Part shown: positions 33,569-45,905 of the stretch, piece after piece | Position numbering within the stretch: the stretch's first letter is position 1 | Layout: every line of letters starts with the position of its first letter | NCBI GenBank assembly: GCA_963669155.1 | Contig: OZ022581.1 | Span: 10,519,997-10,583,996 of the forward strand | Source: Arbacia lixula | Taxonomy: Eukaryota > Echinodermata > Echinoidea > Arbacioida > Arbaciidae | Direction of reading: 5' to 3' | Length of the DNA stretch: 64,000 nt | Translations under genes and position numbers: made by a program | The notes under the pieces: model-generated | What the model was told of the DNA's origin: nothing | What the model saw: only the letters and a program-made list of their open reading frames with translations | Databases searched by the model: none

Positions 33569-34019
33569 ATGGGATAGTCCACCCTGAAATTAGGTTGGTT
33601 TTAATAAAAGCAGAAAAATGAAAGCAATATATTAGTGAAGGTTTGATGAAAATCCGTCAAAAAATAAGAAGTTACGATAGTTCAGGGTTTTGATTTCACT
33701 TGAGAGATGTTCTCCCATATGTTGTGTACTATTTTTTTTTGGAAAATGTTGATTTTCTCAAAAGGATATGCATTATTTTACCTGAGCATACACTGTACCT
33801 TTATGAAAGCACAATTCCTTCTTCAAAAATATAAACAGATCAATTTATGGAATTATACAGCACACAACATATGGGAAGCACCTTGCATGTGATGTCACAA
33901 AATTAAAATTTCAAAAGATTCATCCTGTGACAGATTTTTAGTCAAACTTTCACTGATATGTTTCTTTTATTATTTCAGCTTTATTGAAACCAACTTAATT
34001 TCAGAGTGAACTATCCCTT
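33569..34019. mobile_element. TA-flanked foldback MITE, GGGATAGTCCACCCTG family (copy 1)
   Basis: The left end ATGGGATAGTCCACCCTGAA and right end TTCAGAGTGAACTATCCCTT are inverted copies, with TA at 33567-33568 and 34020-34021. Inner pairs include CTCCCATATGTTGTGTACT against GCACACAACATATGGGA. 451 bp, no coding frame. A related, right-truncated copy is at 50715. Confidence 0.8.
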
Positions 34020-34058
34020 TATGCCACACCCCTTTTGTTACTGCAGTTCCTTGGCATA

Positions 34059-34259
34059 AGCCCGAGTCGGATCGGTCGGGGCCCCAAATTGATTTTTTCC
34101 AATCCGGTGTCTGATGAAACAATACAATAGAATAGCAAGGTAGCGCTCGCTATACATTTCGTTCACATGGAAAGTTCCCAATTTTAATGGGGCATTGGGC
34201 CCAACCGTTGAAGTCAAAAGGGCCCCGGTTTTAAAAGAAAGTCTGATATGACTCGGGCT
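34059..34259. mobile_element. TA-flanked MITE with AGCCCGAGTC ends
   Basis: The left end AGCCCGAGTCGGATC is matched by GATATGACTCGGGCT at the right, with TA on both sides. The inner arms carry CGGGGCCCC and GGGCCCCGG. 201 bp, non-coding, 39 bp from the preceding MITE. Ends match those of the 1-kb element at 41319. Confidence 0.7.
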
Positions 34260-34600
34260 TACTTACTGGAGCAGGCTTCACGTTCTTCTGGAAAACTTAC
34301 CATGAGCAAGAGGTTATTTAGATATGAGGAATAGTAATGGTTAGCCCAAAGTTATGTTGGAGAGTTTTCTATTTCATTTTACTCCCACAGTATAGAATTC
34401 TTGTCTATCAGCTTATCATGTGAGAAAATTGCCACAAAGTGATATAATCTGCAATAATCACATTTGTTTGCTTGCTCATTTGTACCTTCATCCATTCAGT
34501 AATGTCTACCGGCATGTAGCCCTAAGTCTTGGCTCAGTGATCCGCTATGTTCCGATAATTAACCTGTTAACTACAGGTAACTACGGTAACCGCGTATATT
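34260..34600. other. Spacer, nothing recognised
   Basis: No gene. The frame 34420-34800 runs into the repeat unit described next and is not supported. Confidence 0.4.
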
Positions 34601-34611
34601 ACCGGGGTTAT

Positions 34612-35580
34612 TCACCTGTTAACTGTGGTAATCGGGTATACCTGGTTCCCAAATTTCCTACTGAGAAGCGGGAACCAGGTTTACTTTCATTGACACTGTT
34701 TTGTTTAAAGCTTATTACATTAATACCACTGGTATATGCCAAGATGTTTACAAATGCATGTATTTTCAGACCTGATCCTGTAGTATCACTGGCATTTTAA
34801 AGGGTTACTAAATAAGAAAAATAAGTTCCTACTAATCTATGTAAAATTATCCACTAAAAACGAATTTCACATTCGTTTGCCGCAATAAAGTCTCATTTTG
34901 ACAAAAATTTGAAAGAACGCACGCCTCCCCTTGACGTATGAGAAGTCAAAATTCCATAGATTGTACGGAAGTCAACATTTTTGTAATTTATTGACAACTT
35001 TCCCCCTAACTGTGTTGTAACACGTTATTGCATGCACCTGTATCTTGTCATCCAGATTCAATGGATGGAATGCACTTTGAATCTTTTAGTTGTTGCTACT
35101 CAGACAAACCTCGGACAAGCTTTGGTATTGTTTGAATGGCGTGAATAAAATATTTTATGTACGCCGTTGGCATTTATGGCATTTTGACTTCTCATACGTC
35201 ACTGGAGGCGTGCATTTTTAAAAATTTTTATTCAAAATGAGACTTTATTGTGGCAAATGAATGGGAACTTATTTTTCTGATTTAGTAACCCTTTAAAAAT
35301 ATGCATGCCTTTAGTTCACGTTTCAGTTTTGGTTCAATAACACCTGTTAACTGTGGTACCGGGTTTACCTGGTTCCCATGCAAATTTCCTACTGAGAAGT
35401 GGGAACCAGGTTTACTTTCATAGATACTGTTTTGTTTAAAGGATATTACATTTATACCACTGGTATGTGCCAAGATGTTTACAAATGCATGTATTTTCAG
35501 ACCTGATCCTGTATTATCACTGGCATTTTAAAAATATGCATGCCTTAAGGTCACGTTTCAGGTTTGGTTCAATAACACTA
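34612..35580. repeat. Two-copy ~240-bp tandem repeat, first copy split by a MITE
   Basis: The phrases CACCTGTTAACTGTGGTA, TACCTGGTTCCC, ACTGAGAAGYGGGAACCAGG, ACCACTGGTATRTGCCAAGA and GACCTGATCCTGTA occur at 34612-34797 (continuing after 35294) and again at about 35340-35580. Within each unit CCTGGTTCCC and GGGAACCAGG form a hairpin. Confidence 0.8.
34800..35293. mobile_element. Foldback MITE with exact TA duplication and a paralogous empty site
   Basis: The ends AAGGGTTACTAAAT and ATTTAGTAACCCTT are perfect inverse repeats. Longer arms pair CAATAAAGTCTCATTTTGA and GCACGCCTCC with their inverses. TA at 34798-34799 and 35294-35295. The second copy of the host repeat reads GGCATTTTAAAAATATGCAT at 35520, exactly the sequence expected before insertion. 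494 bp, no ORF. Confidence 0.9.
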
Positions 35581-37534
35581 TGCGTTATATGCAGATGCTG
35601 GTCTGAACAATGATTCTCCCCTTGAAAACATTTTGAGGCTTCTCGTACAACAACAACAACAACAACGCTGTCCACTTGTTTTCATTTTGTGTGCATAAGC
35701 TTGAATGCAAGATGTTGTTCATTCATTTACATTGCAATGTACCTGTGAAATCTTTAAGTTAGCGACTGTTGCTTGCTCATTTTGGGTTTCTGTAGATCCG
35801 AGAAAAGACACTGTCATCCAAAAATAGTTGTTTTGTTAGACTGAGTATAATTGGACTGAAGCCTAAAAGACATTTCATGTACAATGCCTAGGCACACATG
35901 CGCACTTAAAGTTTGCATACAAATATCAGATTATTGGTGTCTACACATGTTGTTCCTATCGTATGTGATATGTGTAACGATAATTTCCCTGGCTTCATAG
36001 ACTGTTGAAATAAGGTTCTTTATTCATGAAGTTTTGCTTTCTTTAGAACTAGTAATCAATTCTGTTGTTTCATACATTAATGTTGATCTATATTTTTATA
36101 TAAACTTTTGTGTGAGCAGAGTGAATAATTTATTGAAGGAGTTCACATTGTAGTTACTTGTTTCCCTAAAGTTTCATATCTCGGCTGTACAGAAATATAG
36201 CGCCGTCTACATCTACGTTTTTGAATGTCTATCATCGTGAACATAAATCCACCATCGTATAAAAGCAGCGTGACAATTTTTTTTTTATATCCAAGCGGTA
36301 AATAACTTGGCCCTTCACACGGCATTGGTTTCCTGCCTGTGGTGGCACTGTGCTCTTTGACCAAGCAGACAGTCTGAAACCACATGCAGATCAGTGTGCA
36401 CACAGTATACACACACGCACACACAGAGGAAAAAAAAGAAAAGCTTGGCTGAGCAACTTGCCTGTGTCAAGCCAAACAGCTAGAGCACATACAACGTGCA
36501 GTGTGCTTGTATGTGCACGTACTGCACGGGCACTGTGTACTGAAACCTTTGGGTAGAGGTCACAGCACGCCTAACTTTCCTCTCATTGGCTGCCTGTCTG
36601 CCAGTCTAACGAGCATGCAGCTCCCTCATGATAACTTTGGAGTTGTGTTTCTAAGGGCGATACCATTACGTTATGGGGAGCTGCGTGCGATATGTTGTGA
36701 GGGGGGTGCTCTCACGTGTAAATTAGTTTTGTACAGGCAGAATGTTGTGTTGCCGTGATCATACATGTAGTGCTAGCATTTTACCGGTATGAAGTTACGT
36801 GTGCTATGTGTTACGCAGCTAAAGTAATATCGGAATAGATACATGTCTAAAATTAGTTATTCTGTTTATTATTAAGTCTGTAAGTACGTGTACATTGAGT
36901 ACTTATTAAATCAATTTTTATCAAGTGTTGGTTTATTCTTATTTGTAGAAACAGCTGCCAGTTTATTGACATGCAGGTCTAGTACCGGTATACTTGAATG
37001 TTTTAAACAAATTGAGTTGTACAGGATATGCTGTGTTGTTTGGATACTGAATGTATCAAAGTTTCATATCAGATCAATTTTACAGCTTTTATTAATTTTA
37101 CTGGACTGCGTGCAGTTGGAACTGCATATTTTCGGCCTTTATTATCAGCATAGAGCGGTTTTGAATTAAAGTCTACAACAAGCGTTCTAATCACTTATAG
37201 GAAGGGTGATTCTAAGCTCTTAAAATGTTATGTAAACACACCGGTTGCACCCGTTTTTACAGAGCTCTCTCTGTTTGGGGTTTTACCCGCATTCACAGTG
37301 GTCATATGAAGCAGGGTCTGCAGACAGATTTGCATATTTTGAGCCAGAATCACGTATCTGATTTGATAGCATCGCTGAATCGCATATTAAAATGCATTTT
37401 ATTGTCCATAAAGATGCTGGTTCTAACTCTAGAAAGTGTTTAAACACAGCACGGAATCAAATATTGAATCGTGATGCGAAATCCATACATCTACAGGCAT
37501 AGAAATGCATTCTTACTGTAGGAAGTTAATCAAC
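35581..37534. other. Non-coding stretch
   Basis: It includes a somewhat GC-richer patch around 36300-36720 with CA repeats. Frames at 36143-36758 overlap on both strands and none shows a domain. Nothing firm. Confidence 0.45.
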
Positions 37535-38470
37535 GCACCCCAGGTAAGAATGGTCTATCAGGGGTGAATTCTAGGTGCAACACTGTTAACTTGTACCCGA
37601 CACCGTGTGGAGTAGGATCTGTGGTCTTACCCCAAGTAAGAACGGTCTGTCTGGGTTAAATTCCAGGTGTAATAGTGTTAACTTGTACCGGACATTGTGC
37701 GGAGTAGGATCTGTAGTCTTACTCCAGGTAAGAACGGTCTGTCTGGGTTAAATTCCGGGTGTAATAGTGTTAACTTGTACCGGACATTGTGCGGAGTAGG
37801 ATCTGTGGTCTTACCCCAGGTAAGAACGGTCTATCTGGGGTAACTTCCGGGTGTCATAGTGTTAACTTGTACTGGACATCATGCGGAATGCGGAGTAAGA
37901 TCTGTGGTCTTACCCAAGGTAAGAACGGTCTATCAGGGGTAACTTCCGGGTGTAATAGTGTTAACTTGTACTGGACACCATGCGGAGTAGGATCTGTGGT
38001 CTTACCCCAGGTAAGAACGGTCTATCTGTGGTAACTTCCGGGTGTAATAGTGTTAACTTGTACCGGACACCGTGCGGAGTAGGATCTGTGGTCTTACCCT
38101 AGGTAAGAACGGTCTATCTGTGGTAACTTCCGGTGTAATAGTGTTAACTTGTACCAGACACCGTGCGGAGTAGGATCTGTGGTCTTACCCCATTTAAGAA
38201 CGGTGTGTCTGGTGTAACTTCCGGGTGTAATAGTGTTAACTTGTACCGGACACTGTGCGGAGTAGTGTTTGTGGTCTTACCCCAGGATAAGGTAAGAACG
38301 GTCTGTCTGGGGTAACTTCCAGGTGTAATAGTGTTAACTTGTACCGGACATTGTGCGGAGTAGGATCTATGGTCTTACCCCAGGTAAGAACGGTCTATCT
38401 GGGGTAACTTTCGGGTGTAATAGTGTTAACTTGTACCGGACACCGTGCGGAGTAATATCTGTGGTCTAAC
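37535..38470 (+). repeat. 92-bp minisatellite, about 10 copies, built around splice-donor-like sequence
   Basis: Unit consensus includes CCCCAGGTAAGAACGGTCT, GGGGTAACTTCCGGGTG, TAATAGTGTTAACTTGTACC, GGACACCGTGCGGAGTAGG and ATCTGTGGTCTTA. GTTAACTTGTAC occurs ten times at about 90-100 bp spacing. CTTACC and GGTAAG lie 3 nt apart as an inverted pair, so the donor motif exists on both strands. Short frames across it are by-products. Confidence 0.92.
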
Positions 38471-40257
38471 CTTGCTTCTCTTCAGGTTACATTCTCCATG
38501 CTACCTTTAAAAGAAAGACTTGACTTCCCAGGGATGTGGTAACAGTTTAATGTCCCACAAAACAAATGTTCTGTTGAGGGTCATTCTGATGGAAATTTAA
38601 AACCGGTATAATGCAGTATTCAAAATCTTTTGATTTGGGTGTGTAAAAGAGATTCAAACAACTGAACTTTTCATTGGTGTTATAACTTTCACCTATATGT
38701 GTATGTACCATATTTAGTTCCCTGATTTTCTGCTTTTACATAAATGAATTGTCAGTCTGAGGGCTTTGACCCCCTTGAAGTAAAAGGTCTGCCGTTATTG
38801 CCAAGAAATTACAAAGTTTTGGGGAGTATTGCCTGGAGAGGCATGTTATTACAGGGAGTCTCAGCGTCGTATGAAGCTTGAATCCATATCCACAATGCTC
38901 CAGAGTTGGTCTAAAAATGTGGACAGAGACTTGGCCGACCTCTGTTTCAACTCTTCCCCTCACTGATGTACAAGTACCGCGGTACTCATATTCTGAAAGT
39001 GGATCAACAGAGTTGCATGAAATCTATGCAAAATGTTAAAAAACTCCTTAAAATATCTTCAAAATCTTGAAAATATATCCTGATATCCCCCTCCCTAAAA
39101 ACAAAAGGAGAGAAGAAAGAAAGAAAATAACAACTCCGCATTAATGTAACAAATAGCATGATGAGCGTTGGGACAATAAATGGATGAGAAAAACAAATCG
39201 GGAAAGCGAGAAGAAAAATAATGTAATGTTTTTCTGCAGCAGAAAATATGTGGGTAGTGATTGTATTTCATTCTTTCGAACAGAACATGAATTCACAAAT
39301 ATGCACGACTAGATGTATTTTTACATACTGTGCCAGTACATGAAGAGCAAACAAGATTGAGTCTCTGTCACGTGTAGCTTAAAAAAAGGTATTAACCCGG
39401 AGCTGGCCCGAGCAGTTCTCAATGATATTCATTTGAATAATTTGCTCTACCCCACATGAATATTTATACTTGTACAGTATTTAATTGCTTAAACTTTAAG
39501 TACTCCACCAGCACAAGTTTAGCGGCACTGAATCTCTACCATGTTGACCCGTGAAAAAAGAACACCCCTCACATAATAATGGAATAGACTGAAGTTGAGT
39601 TTTACTAATGGGGGGGGGGGGGGGGGTTATAGGTATTATGCAACACTGCTTTTTTTGTGAGCTCCAGACTGTTTCTGTTGTTGTTTCTGGGAAGCAAAGA
39701 GGCTGTGCATTGTTTGGCACACAGCTGTGAGGCGTTATGCTAATGCCCCCCCATCCGTATGATAATGAGGCTGTGGGCCTTTCAGCCAGTGGTGTCAAGT
39801 ATGCTCGCTCGCCAGCCAGGTCCGCTGCTTTTCTCTTGACTGTTAAAAGTGGGCAGGGCTTACTTCCCACACTGCCCGCTTGCTGTATGTTGACTGCATG
39901 TGGCTGTTGCACACATGATGATGCAGAGCTGCTTGTATGCGATATGCCACTGGTGTGTGGTGTGTGTGTATCTCTGCGGGTCTCTCTTGCTCTCTCTCCC
40001 TTCATCTTGATGATGCGTGTGGAGCTATGCGGCACTCCACTCATCTAACTTCCCAAACTTTGTGTGGGTGTAGGATTGACTAAGTGCACGCTAGGCTTAT
40101 GTAGTGTGGTCTGCTGGGGAGGTTGGAGCTCGGAGCAGGTAGTTGCCCCCATTTTGTCATCCGCTGCTTTACTGGTAAGAAAGGATTCCTTCCTAGATTT
40201 CCTTCCATGGTGGTACATTGATATGTGTGTATATATATATGTCTTTATATACAGTGT
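38471..40257. other. Non-coding stretch with a GC-richer patch
   Basis: It has a G-run at 39609-39626 and a GC-richer patch at about 39680-40160. Overlapping frames of 182 codons (minus, 39496-40044) and 103 codons (plus) are compositionally ordinary and the longer gains its Pro run from the G-run. No gene called. Confidence 0.4.
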
Positions 40258-40540
40258 ATACTCTCCCGGCTACAGTCGCATATTATAACAATGTTGTTGT
40301 TTAGATCGTGTGTTAACATATCACGGGACCTTTAAACAGTGTTTTGCATTCGTGAGTTAAGTGATGATGGTTTGCATTGATATTGCATTTTTATATGATG
40401 ATCATAGATACATTCTCTCCCGGCTATATTAGAACATTGATATTATTGTTTAGATCGTGTATTAACATATCACGGGACCTTTAAACGGTGTTTTGCATTT
40501 GTGAGTTAACGGATGATAGTTTTCATTGATGTTGTAATAA
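40258..40540. repeat. Two-copy ~149-bp tandem duplication
   Basis: CTCTCCCGGCTA, GTTTAGATCGTGTRTTAACA and ATCACGGGACCTTTAAACRG, GTGTTTTGCATT and GTGAGTTAA occur in the same order in both copies. Confidence 0.8.
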
Positions 40541-41316
40541 TGTACCGGTATATTGATTTCATTTTCTGCAGTATGTGTGATCCGTATGACTTATCTTTTT
40601 GGTTTCACGTTTTAAGTTTTTGCTTTCTGTAATGGCACATTGTGCGGTGATTGATGATGTGGAGTAACATGTACAGTGTAGGTTGTTTCATTTACAAAAT
40701 GATTAAATGGTGTTTTATCAAAATATGGGTAAATACTGTACCCCAACAATGTTAAGATTTTTGTGCAATTCGTCATTAAACACGGGTATATCTGTAGCAG
40801 TTGTTGCTTATGACCTTCAGACCAGCTTTGTAAGTAAGCACAGGTCACGTTTTGTTTGTGAAATTTATACGGTTAAAAGAGTTAGCATTTCATATTGGAA
40901 ATCATCAACTAGCACCTCGACACAAACAATGTGGGGAATTCACAATGCGGTGTGCCACCTATTGTTTTCAGCAGACAGGCCAATTTCCAACTTCGGGGTA
41001 AACATATCAGCCTAGCACCAGTATACTGATCAACCACATAGCACTAAAATACGCTACTGACATGGGCCGCGGATTTTAAATTTGGTGGACCCAGCTGTCC
41101 TTTGCCCGCCTTTTTATGAATGGGGATCGCCGTACTAAAAAAGTATTTAACTGATCGTTTAATATAATCTATATGTAGGCATGTGCCCCACAGCCTTATA
41201 TTTCAATGTGGACTACATGAGGCATTGCGGATTTCGGCCTGTCCGGTGCAACTGATAGGTCACATACTGTATTGTGAATCCACCAAAATTGGCACAGCGC
41301 TAAACAACAAATGAAC
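40541..41316. other. Spacer, nothing recognised
   Basis: AT-rich DNA. The opposing frames at 40612-41015 have no support. Confidence 0.45.
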
Positions 41317-41318
41317 TA

Positions 41319-42340
41319 AGCCTGAGTCATATCGATTTTTTCAGAAACCGGTGTTCGATGGCTTTGCGCCGATCGAACATCGATGCATCGATACATGACG
41401 TCACCCAGCCACTGCCAAGAGCCAATTTATGAATGAAAATATAGTAAGCATACGCAGTGCAATCCTTCCATTTCCCCACATAAACAAGCATGCAATTCTC
41501 TATCACCTCGTACCAAAATTGACCTAGAATTTCACTTTCCTATATTTTATATGAATTATGATAGGTAACCTCGGAGAATCTATTTTCTCACCGATACTGC
41601 ACATGTAAGCGAATTTCGATTACTTCTTGTTTTTCCGTCAAAATCTTACAAATTAGCGTCAATATGGCATCGCATACATGTATGTAGGTTGGAATCTGGA
41701 GAGTGTATTGCAACGGGCAGAAAGTCAATCAGCTTCCGGGTTGCGATTTTTTTTTTTCGTAACCCTAATGCGTCGAAAAATCGCTTCCGGGTTTCGGACA
41801 ACGTGACTGGATATTGTATCACTGTTTTGGCGACCACATGGTTATGACGTGATCTACGCGATGCACCAATCAGTGGTCTCCGAATCGCTGTCCTAACGGA
41901 GACGCTCTATTAGTCTGTACGTCGGCAGCGTGTATGCAAATGAGCCTTACGCACGATTGCCACTGTATTTCCGGGTTTTCACAACACACGATGCTATCCG
42001 TTGTACAAAGTCTATGGACAATTGTTTGTTGTGGCGTTGCGCTGTAGTAGTGAACGAATCAAATCCAAGTAGTATGTAGTAGCTGCTTGATCATCGAGCG
42101 ACCTGTTCATTCTCTTGATGCGTTACCTGCAAAACTCACAAAAGAGAGTAGGAACCAAGTAAGCAAATTAAAATTGTGAAAATATGAAGATAAATTGTGT
42201 ATAACAGGACTATCAAACAAAAGATTTTGTGTTTTCTAGTCAATTTGGTAATTTCGTCGATGCATCGAATTCATCAAAACGAAATCGGAGTTCGACTTCT
42301 TCGATCGAACACCGGCTTAATAATCGATTCGACTCAGGCC
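41319..42340. mobile_element. 1-kb TA-flanked foldback element with AGCCTGAGTC ends
   Basis: The left arm AGCCTGAGTCATATCGATT, then ACCGGTGTTCGAT and CGATCGAACATCGATGCATC, pairs with right-arm GATGCATCGA, TTCGATCGAACACCGG and AATCGATTCGACTCAGGCC. TA flanks both ends (41317-41318 and 42341-42342). The 850-bp interior has no transposase-like frame, but it has CpG-rich parts and an ATGCAAAT octamer (41935). Non-autonomous. Confidence 0.7.
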
Positions 42341-42342
42341 TA

Positions 42343-43855
42343 GGACTGATACATAATAAAGAAAGATTTTTAGCTAGTAACAAATTCTTTTTTTAATGTG
42401 ATGCATCCTTCTTTTCAGTGTGTTGAAATTGTTGATTACCGGAGTCTCTATGTCTGTAACTCACAGTGCAGACACATTTCTATTGGTTTTATTTAGTAAT
42501 AATATTGGTTAAAAATGGGATATATAACATACCTTCTTTGTGTCGCTTACCGGAGTCTGTATGTGGGGTTAACTTTATAGATGTATAACCGGATCTGCTG
42601 GAAAATTGCTTTCATGAGGAGTCTGATTTCCAGGTCTGACTCTTTGTGTCTAATGTGACAGCTATTCTTTTAGATATTGAATATGATGTTCTTCATGACT
42701 TTTGGTGTCTAGCAGTCAGTACATTGAATATCATTGATTGCAATGAGGACCAATTACACAATTGGATTTCCATCACTTTGGAGATAATGGCAGTTCATTT
42801 TGTCTTGCCCATTCAAGGATGTGCAAACATGATGTTTTATACAATATGTCAGTTGAAAGATCTTTTTAACATTCCTCACACTTTACAGAATAAACCCACA
42901 ATCTCTCCCCAATAAGACGGGTTAGTCCATTTTGAGGAGACGTTTCAGAAAAGTTTTGATTTTCATGATAAAATGAGAGATACAGTATAACGTTACTATT
43001 GATGTGCAGTGCTTACCGTAAAACATCATACAGTATTAAACTTTGAGAAAACTTTTCATGAACGTAGAGAAATTTGATAACTTTGCTCTTGCCGTGCAGT
43101 GCCAATGAGAACTTACAATTTGAAACTTTGAAAAAAGTTTTCATAAACCCAGTGAAAATTTGTTATACCGTGTGGTATCTATAATGTCATTTAAAACAAC
43201 TTGCGTAGCGTAATTTGAAGTGACCGACACACACTATGTACATATGCACGTTAACCATGTGGCCGTGCATGTAGATTGTACGTGTACGTGTTTGCATAGT
43301 GGGCATTGGAATGTGTTGCATGCACGCTGCCCGCCCGTCCCTCCCCTGTACAGCATGGCATTGTGCATCCATACATACGTACACACACAGAGCACAAGCT
43401 GAGCTAGCCTGAGCCCCCTGTTTGTGGCCTCACCACTACGCCAGCCTTGAATACATTAGCGAGTGGAGAGGGCAGAGTTTTCCCTGCTGACAACTGAGTT
43501 GGCATTCAACCAAGCCCTGATCGGGGGAGTCCTGCCTCGCTCTCCCCTGCCTGCCTGCCTGCCTGGCTGCCTAGCTGCGCCGCCGCAAACAAACAACCCC
43601 TGGCTCAGTACGCTCAGCCGAGCAGGCACCAGGCACCATCAGGCGTGGGATTCTTTTTTTCTACTTTTTCTCCGCTTGTTTTTTTACGAGCTGATGACTA
43701 CATAATTACGTTGGGTCGTTCCATTCCATGTGAGAGGGAGATTGCGACGTGTTAGGATTTGCTGCTCAAACACGTGTACAAATTAATACATTTCAGTTGC
43801 ATGCTTTACGTGCTTGTTATATCAGGGTGTTTTTAACGTGTGATGTCAAAATGTG
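42343..43855. other. Non-coding stretch with a GC-richer patch
   Basis: Bases 43400-43700 are GC-richer, with a CCTG repeat at about 43545-43570. No exon could be supported. Confidence 0.4.
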
Positions 43856-44590
43856 CACAACACGTTAGGATAAATTGGGATTACAATAAGTTTTCACTTA
43901 GAAAAACCCAGTCTCAACTTAAAATTAAAAAGGATATAGTGGATATTATAATATTTGAAAGAAACGTGGAATAAAACTTGAGAACGCTTCCCATGGTTTA
44001 TACAGTGACCGTGATGTGTATTCTGTTGTGAATATTGTGGAATTTAAAATGATTGCATGTGACTGCTTAACGGAGTTCGGCAGTAAGCATGCACAATGAT
44101 CTTAAGATCTAATGCCTACCGTATCTGTATATTGCAGGGTAAAATAAGAATTAATTTGCCATGGCTACATTTCATGCCTTATACATGTTGTAAACCAACA
44201 CACTGCACCATGCGGTGCATTGTACCATTAAAAAAAAATTTTTTGCACATGGGCTCTTTCATTATTTCCAAGAGCTCTGTTTTGCTTTTCTCAGGCTTAT
44301 TCACCATGAGCCCACATGTATTTTGTCTTTACTAATCCTTGGCCAAAATCCGTTTTCTGTTACAATCATAATAAGTGTAAGCATGTACGATTATTCTTTT
44401 ATAAATTTATTGAAAGTATAAAAAAATTATGAAATAATAGATGACAAACGTTATAATACGTGAATCATTTCACTCCGATGTCACACAAGCACAACACATT
44501 AGGATAAAGTTGGATTACAGGAAGTCTTCACAAAGAAAACACTGGCCCAACTTTGCAATAATGGATATTATAATGGTTTGAGATACGGGG
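43856..44590. repeat. Two dispersed copies of a ~110-bp diverged repeat
   Basis: GCACAACACRTTAGGATAAA, then TTGGATTACA and TGGATATTATAAT, occur in order at 43856-43955 and 44487-44578. The DNA between them shows no gene. Confidence 0.5.
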
Positions 44591-44946
44591 ACTATGTCAA
44601 GTACGATGTGTGCCTTTTGAGCTGTACCGGTGTAACTACCAGTATCTAGCTTCGCTTCTCCTAAAGATGATTGCCAGAGCTGGCAAAGTTTCACCAGTAT
44701 GAAAATACCATTAAATTGTGATCTTGCAGAGACAAAAAAATACATTGCAATCAAACTTAACAGTCTTACTAGTGCACAATTACATTGCAAATTTAATAAA
44801 CTAGCGTGGTAACAACAAAAAAATTCTCTTGCTCCTAGCCCTCAAGAGTTGACAACGAATCCGTGATGGTGAGCATCAAAAAACAAAAGTAGTTATTATG
44901 GTTTAATAACCATTTCCTTATTTGTATCTTGATGTTTTTATTGCAG

Positions 44947-45027
44947 ATTTCCAGCAATCTACCAAGACTGGGTGCCAGTCTACCCAGTGCAACTTGATGT
45001 AACACCAATCAGAGTCAAGTACTGATG
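44947..45027 (+). other. Candidate 81-nt untranslated exon
   Basis: TTTTTATTGCAG ends at 44946 and the 81 nt that follow end in TGATG before GTGAGT, both near-consensus splice signals. All three frames contain a stop (one only in its last codon), so if real it is a 5' untranslated exon, possibly of the gene starting at 60406. Confidence 0.4.
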
Positions 45028-45905
45028 GTGAGTACAAAGTACTATCGCAAACTACATGTGCATGGTCTGTGCAATCACAGACAACTTTATTTTTCATGTT
45101 CCTGTTAAAGGTGTGTATCACTTTTGCAGACATTATTACCATTCCGTGAAAGAAAGTATGTACCACAAGAAAAACACTAAAGAAGATATCATGTGTACAT
45201 AAAACTCCTCAGCATTCTGGTACAGGTACAGTGATCTCACAGCTGACTGCATTATGCAACAGCAACAGCTGTCGTTGCCTTTACTCACGCTTGCTGTTTA
45301 ATACTTCAGTGCTACTTGCTCTGTAGAATTTGCCACACCAAAGGAGAATGATCAATTGTGTTTAGTACCAAATACCAAGCTGTTCTGTCTACTGTAAAAC
45401 ATCATATCCAAAATTCCATTAAAGATGTGTTTTTGCTAAGATCATTCTTTCATTTCCGTTTTATAGAGCTCATGTCTAACATCTTGCCACATCAATGGAA
45501 TAATCACGATCTAAGAGAATGATCGCATGAATCATGCAAGTCAGAAATATTTAAAGCTACCAACAGAAGACAATGCATCTATACATTATCATGTTGTGAA
45601 TTTCAATTTAAAACATTGTGGACTTATTGTGGACTAATAATTCGCTCTTCATGATTACCAAAGCCGCTTTGTAGCCAAGCGCAAATCTGTAAAAATAGAT
45701 ATGGCATTAACATTTCACTGTTATTGTGGGAGAAACATGTGTGACATTCCTCATAGATAACCAAATACATGCAGGGGCTGGCTTGTTCCCATGGCAACCA
45801 TGGTAGCTGCTCAGAAGAACACAAAAGCAGGGACCAGAGGTGATTCCTAGGAAACGTAGTCAGAATTCTGATCACATTCTCCGGGAAACTCCCCTTGACA
45901 TAACA
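45028..45905. other. Spacer, nothing recognised
   Basis: No supported gene. The right part (about 45830-45905) resembles units of the repeat at 46160. Confidence 0.45.

Noticed and set aside
36143-36424. 93-codon minus-strand frame with a basic C-terminus
   Set aside because: No recognisable domain, starts within a CA repeat and lacks splice or start context; treated as chance.
37789-38034. 81-codon frame with repeated CGLTPGKNGLSGVTSG
   Set aside because: It is a reading of the 92-bp minisatellite.
39496-40044. 182-codon minus-strand frame, one of the longest outside the LINE and the right-hand gene
   Set aside because: No domain, no splice or promoter context, its Pro run comes from a homopolymer, and a plus-strand frame overlaps much of it.
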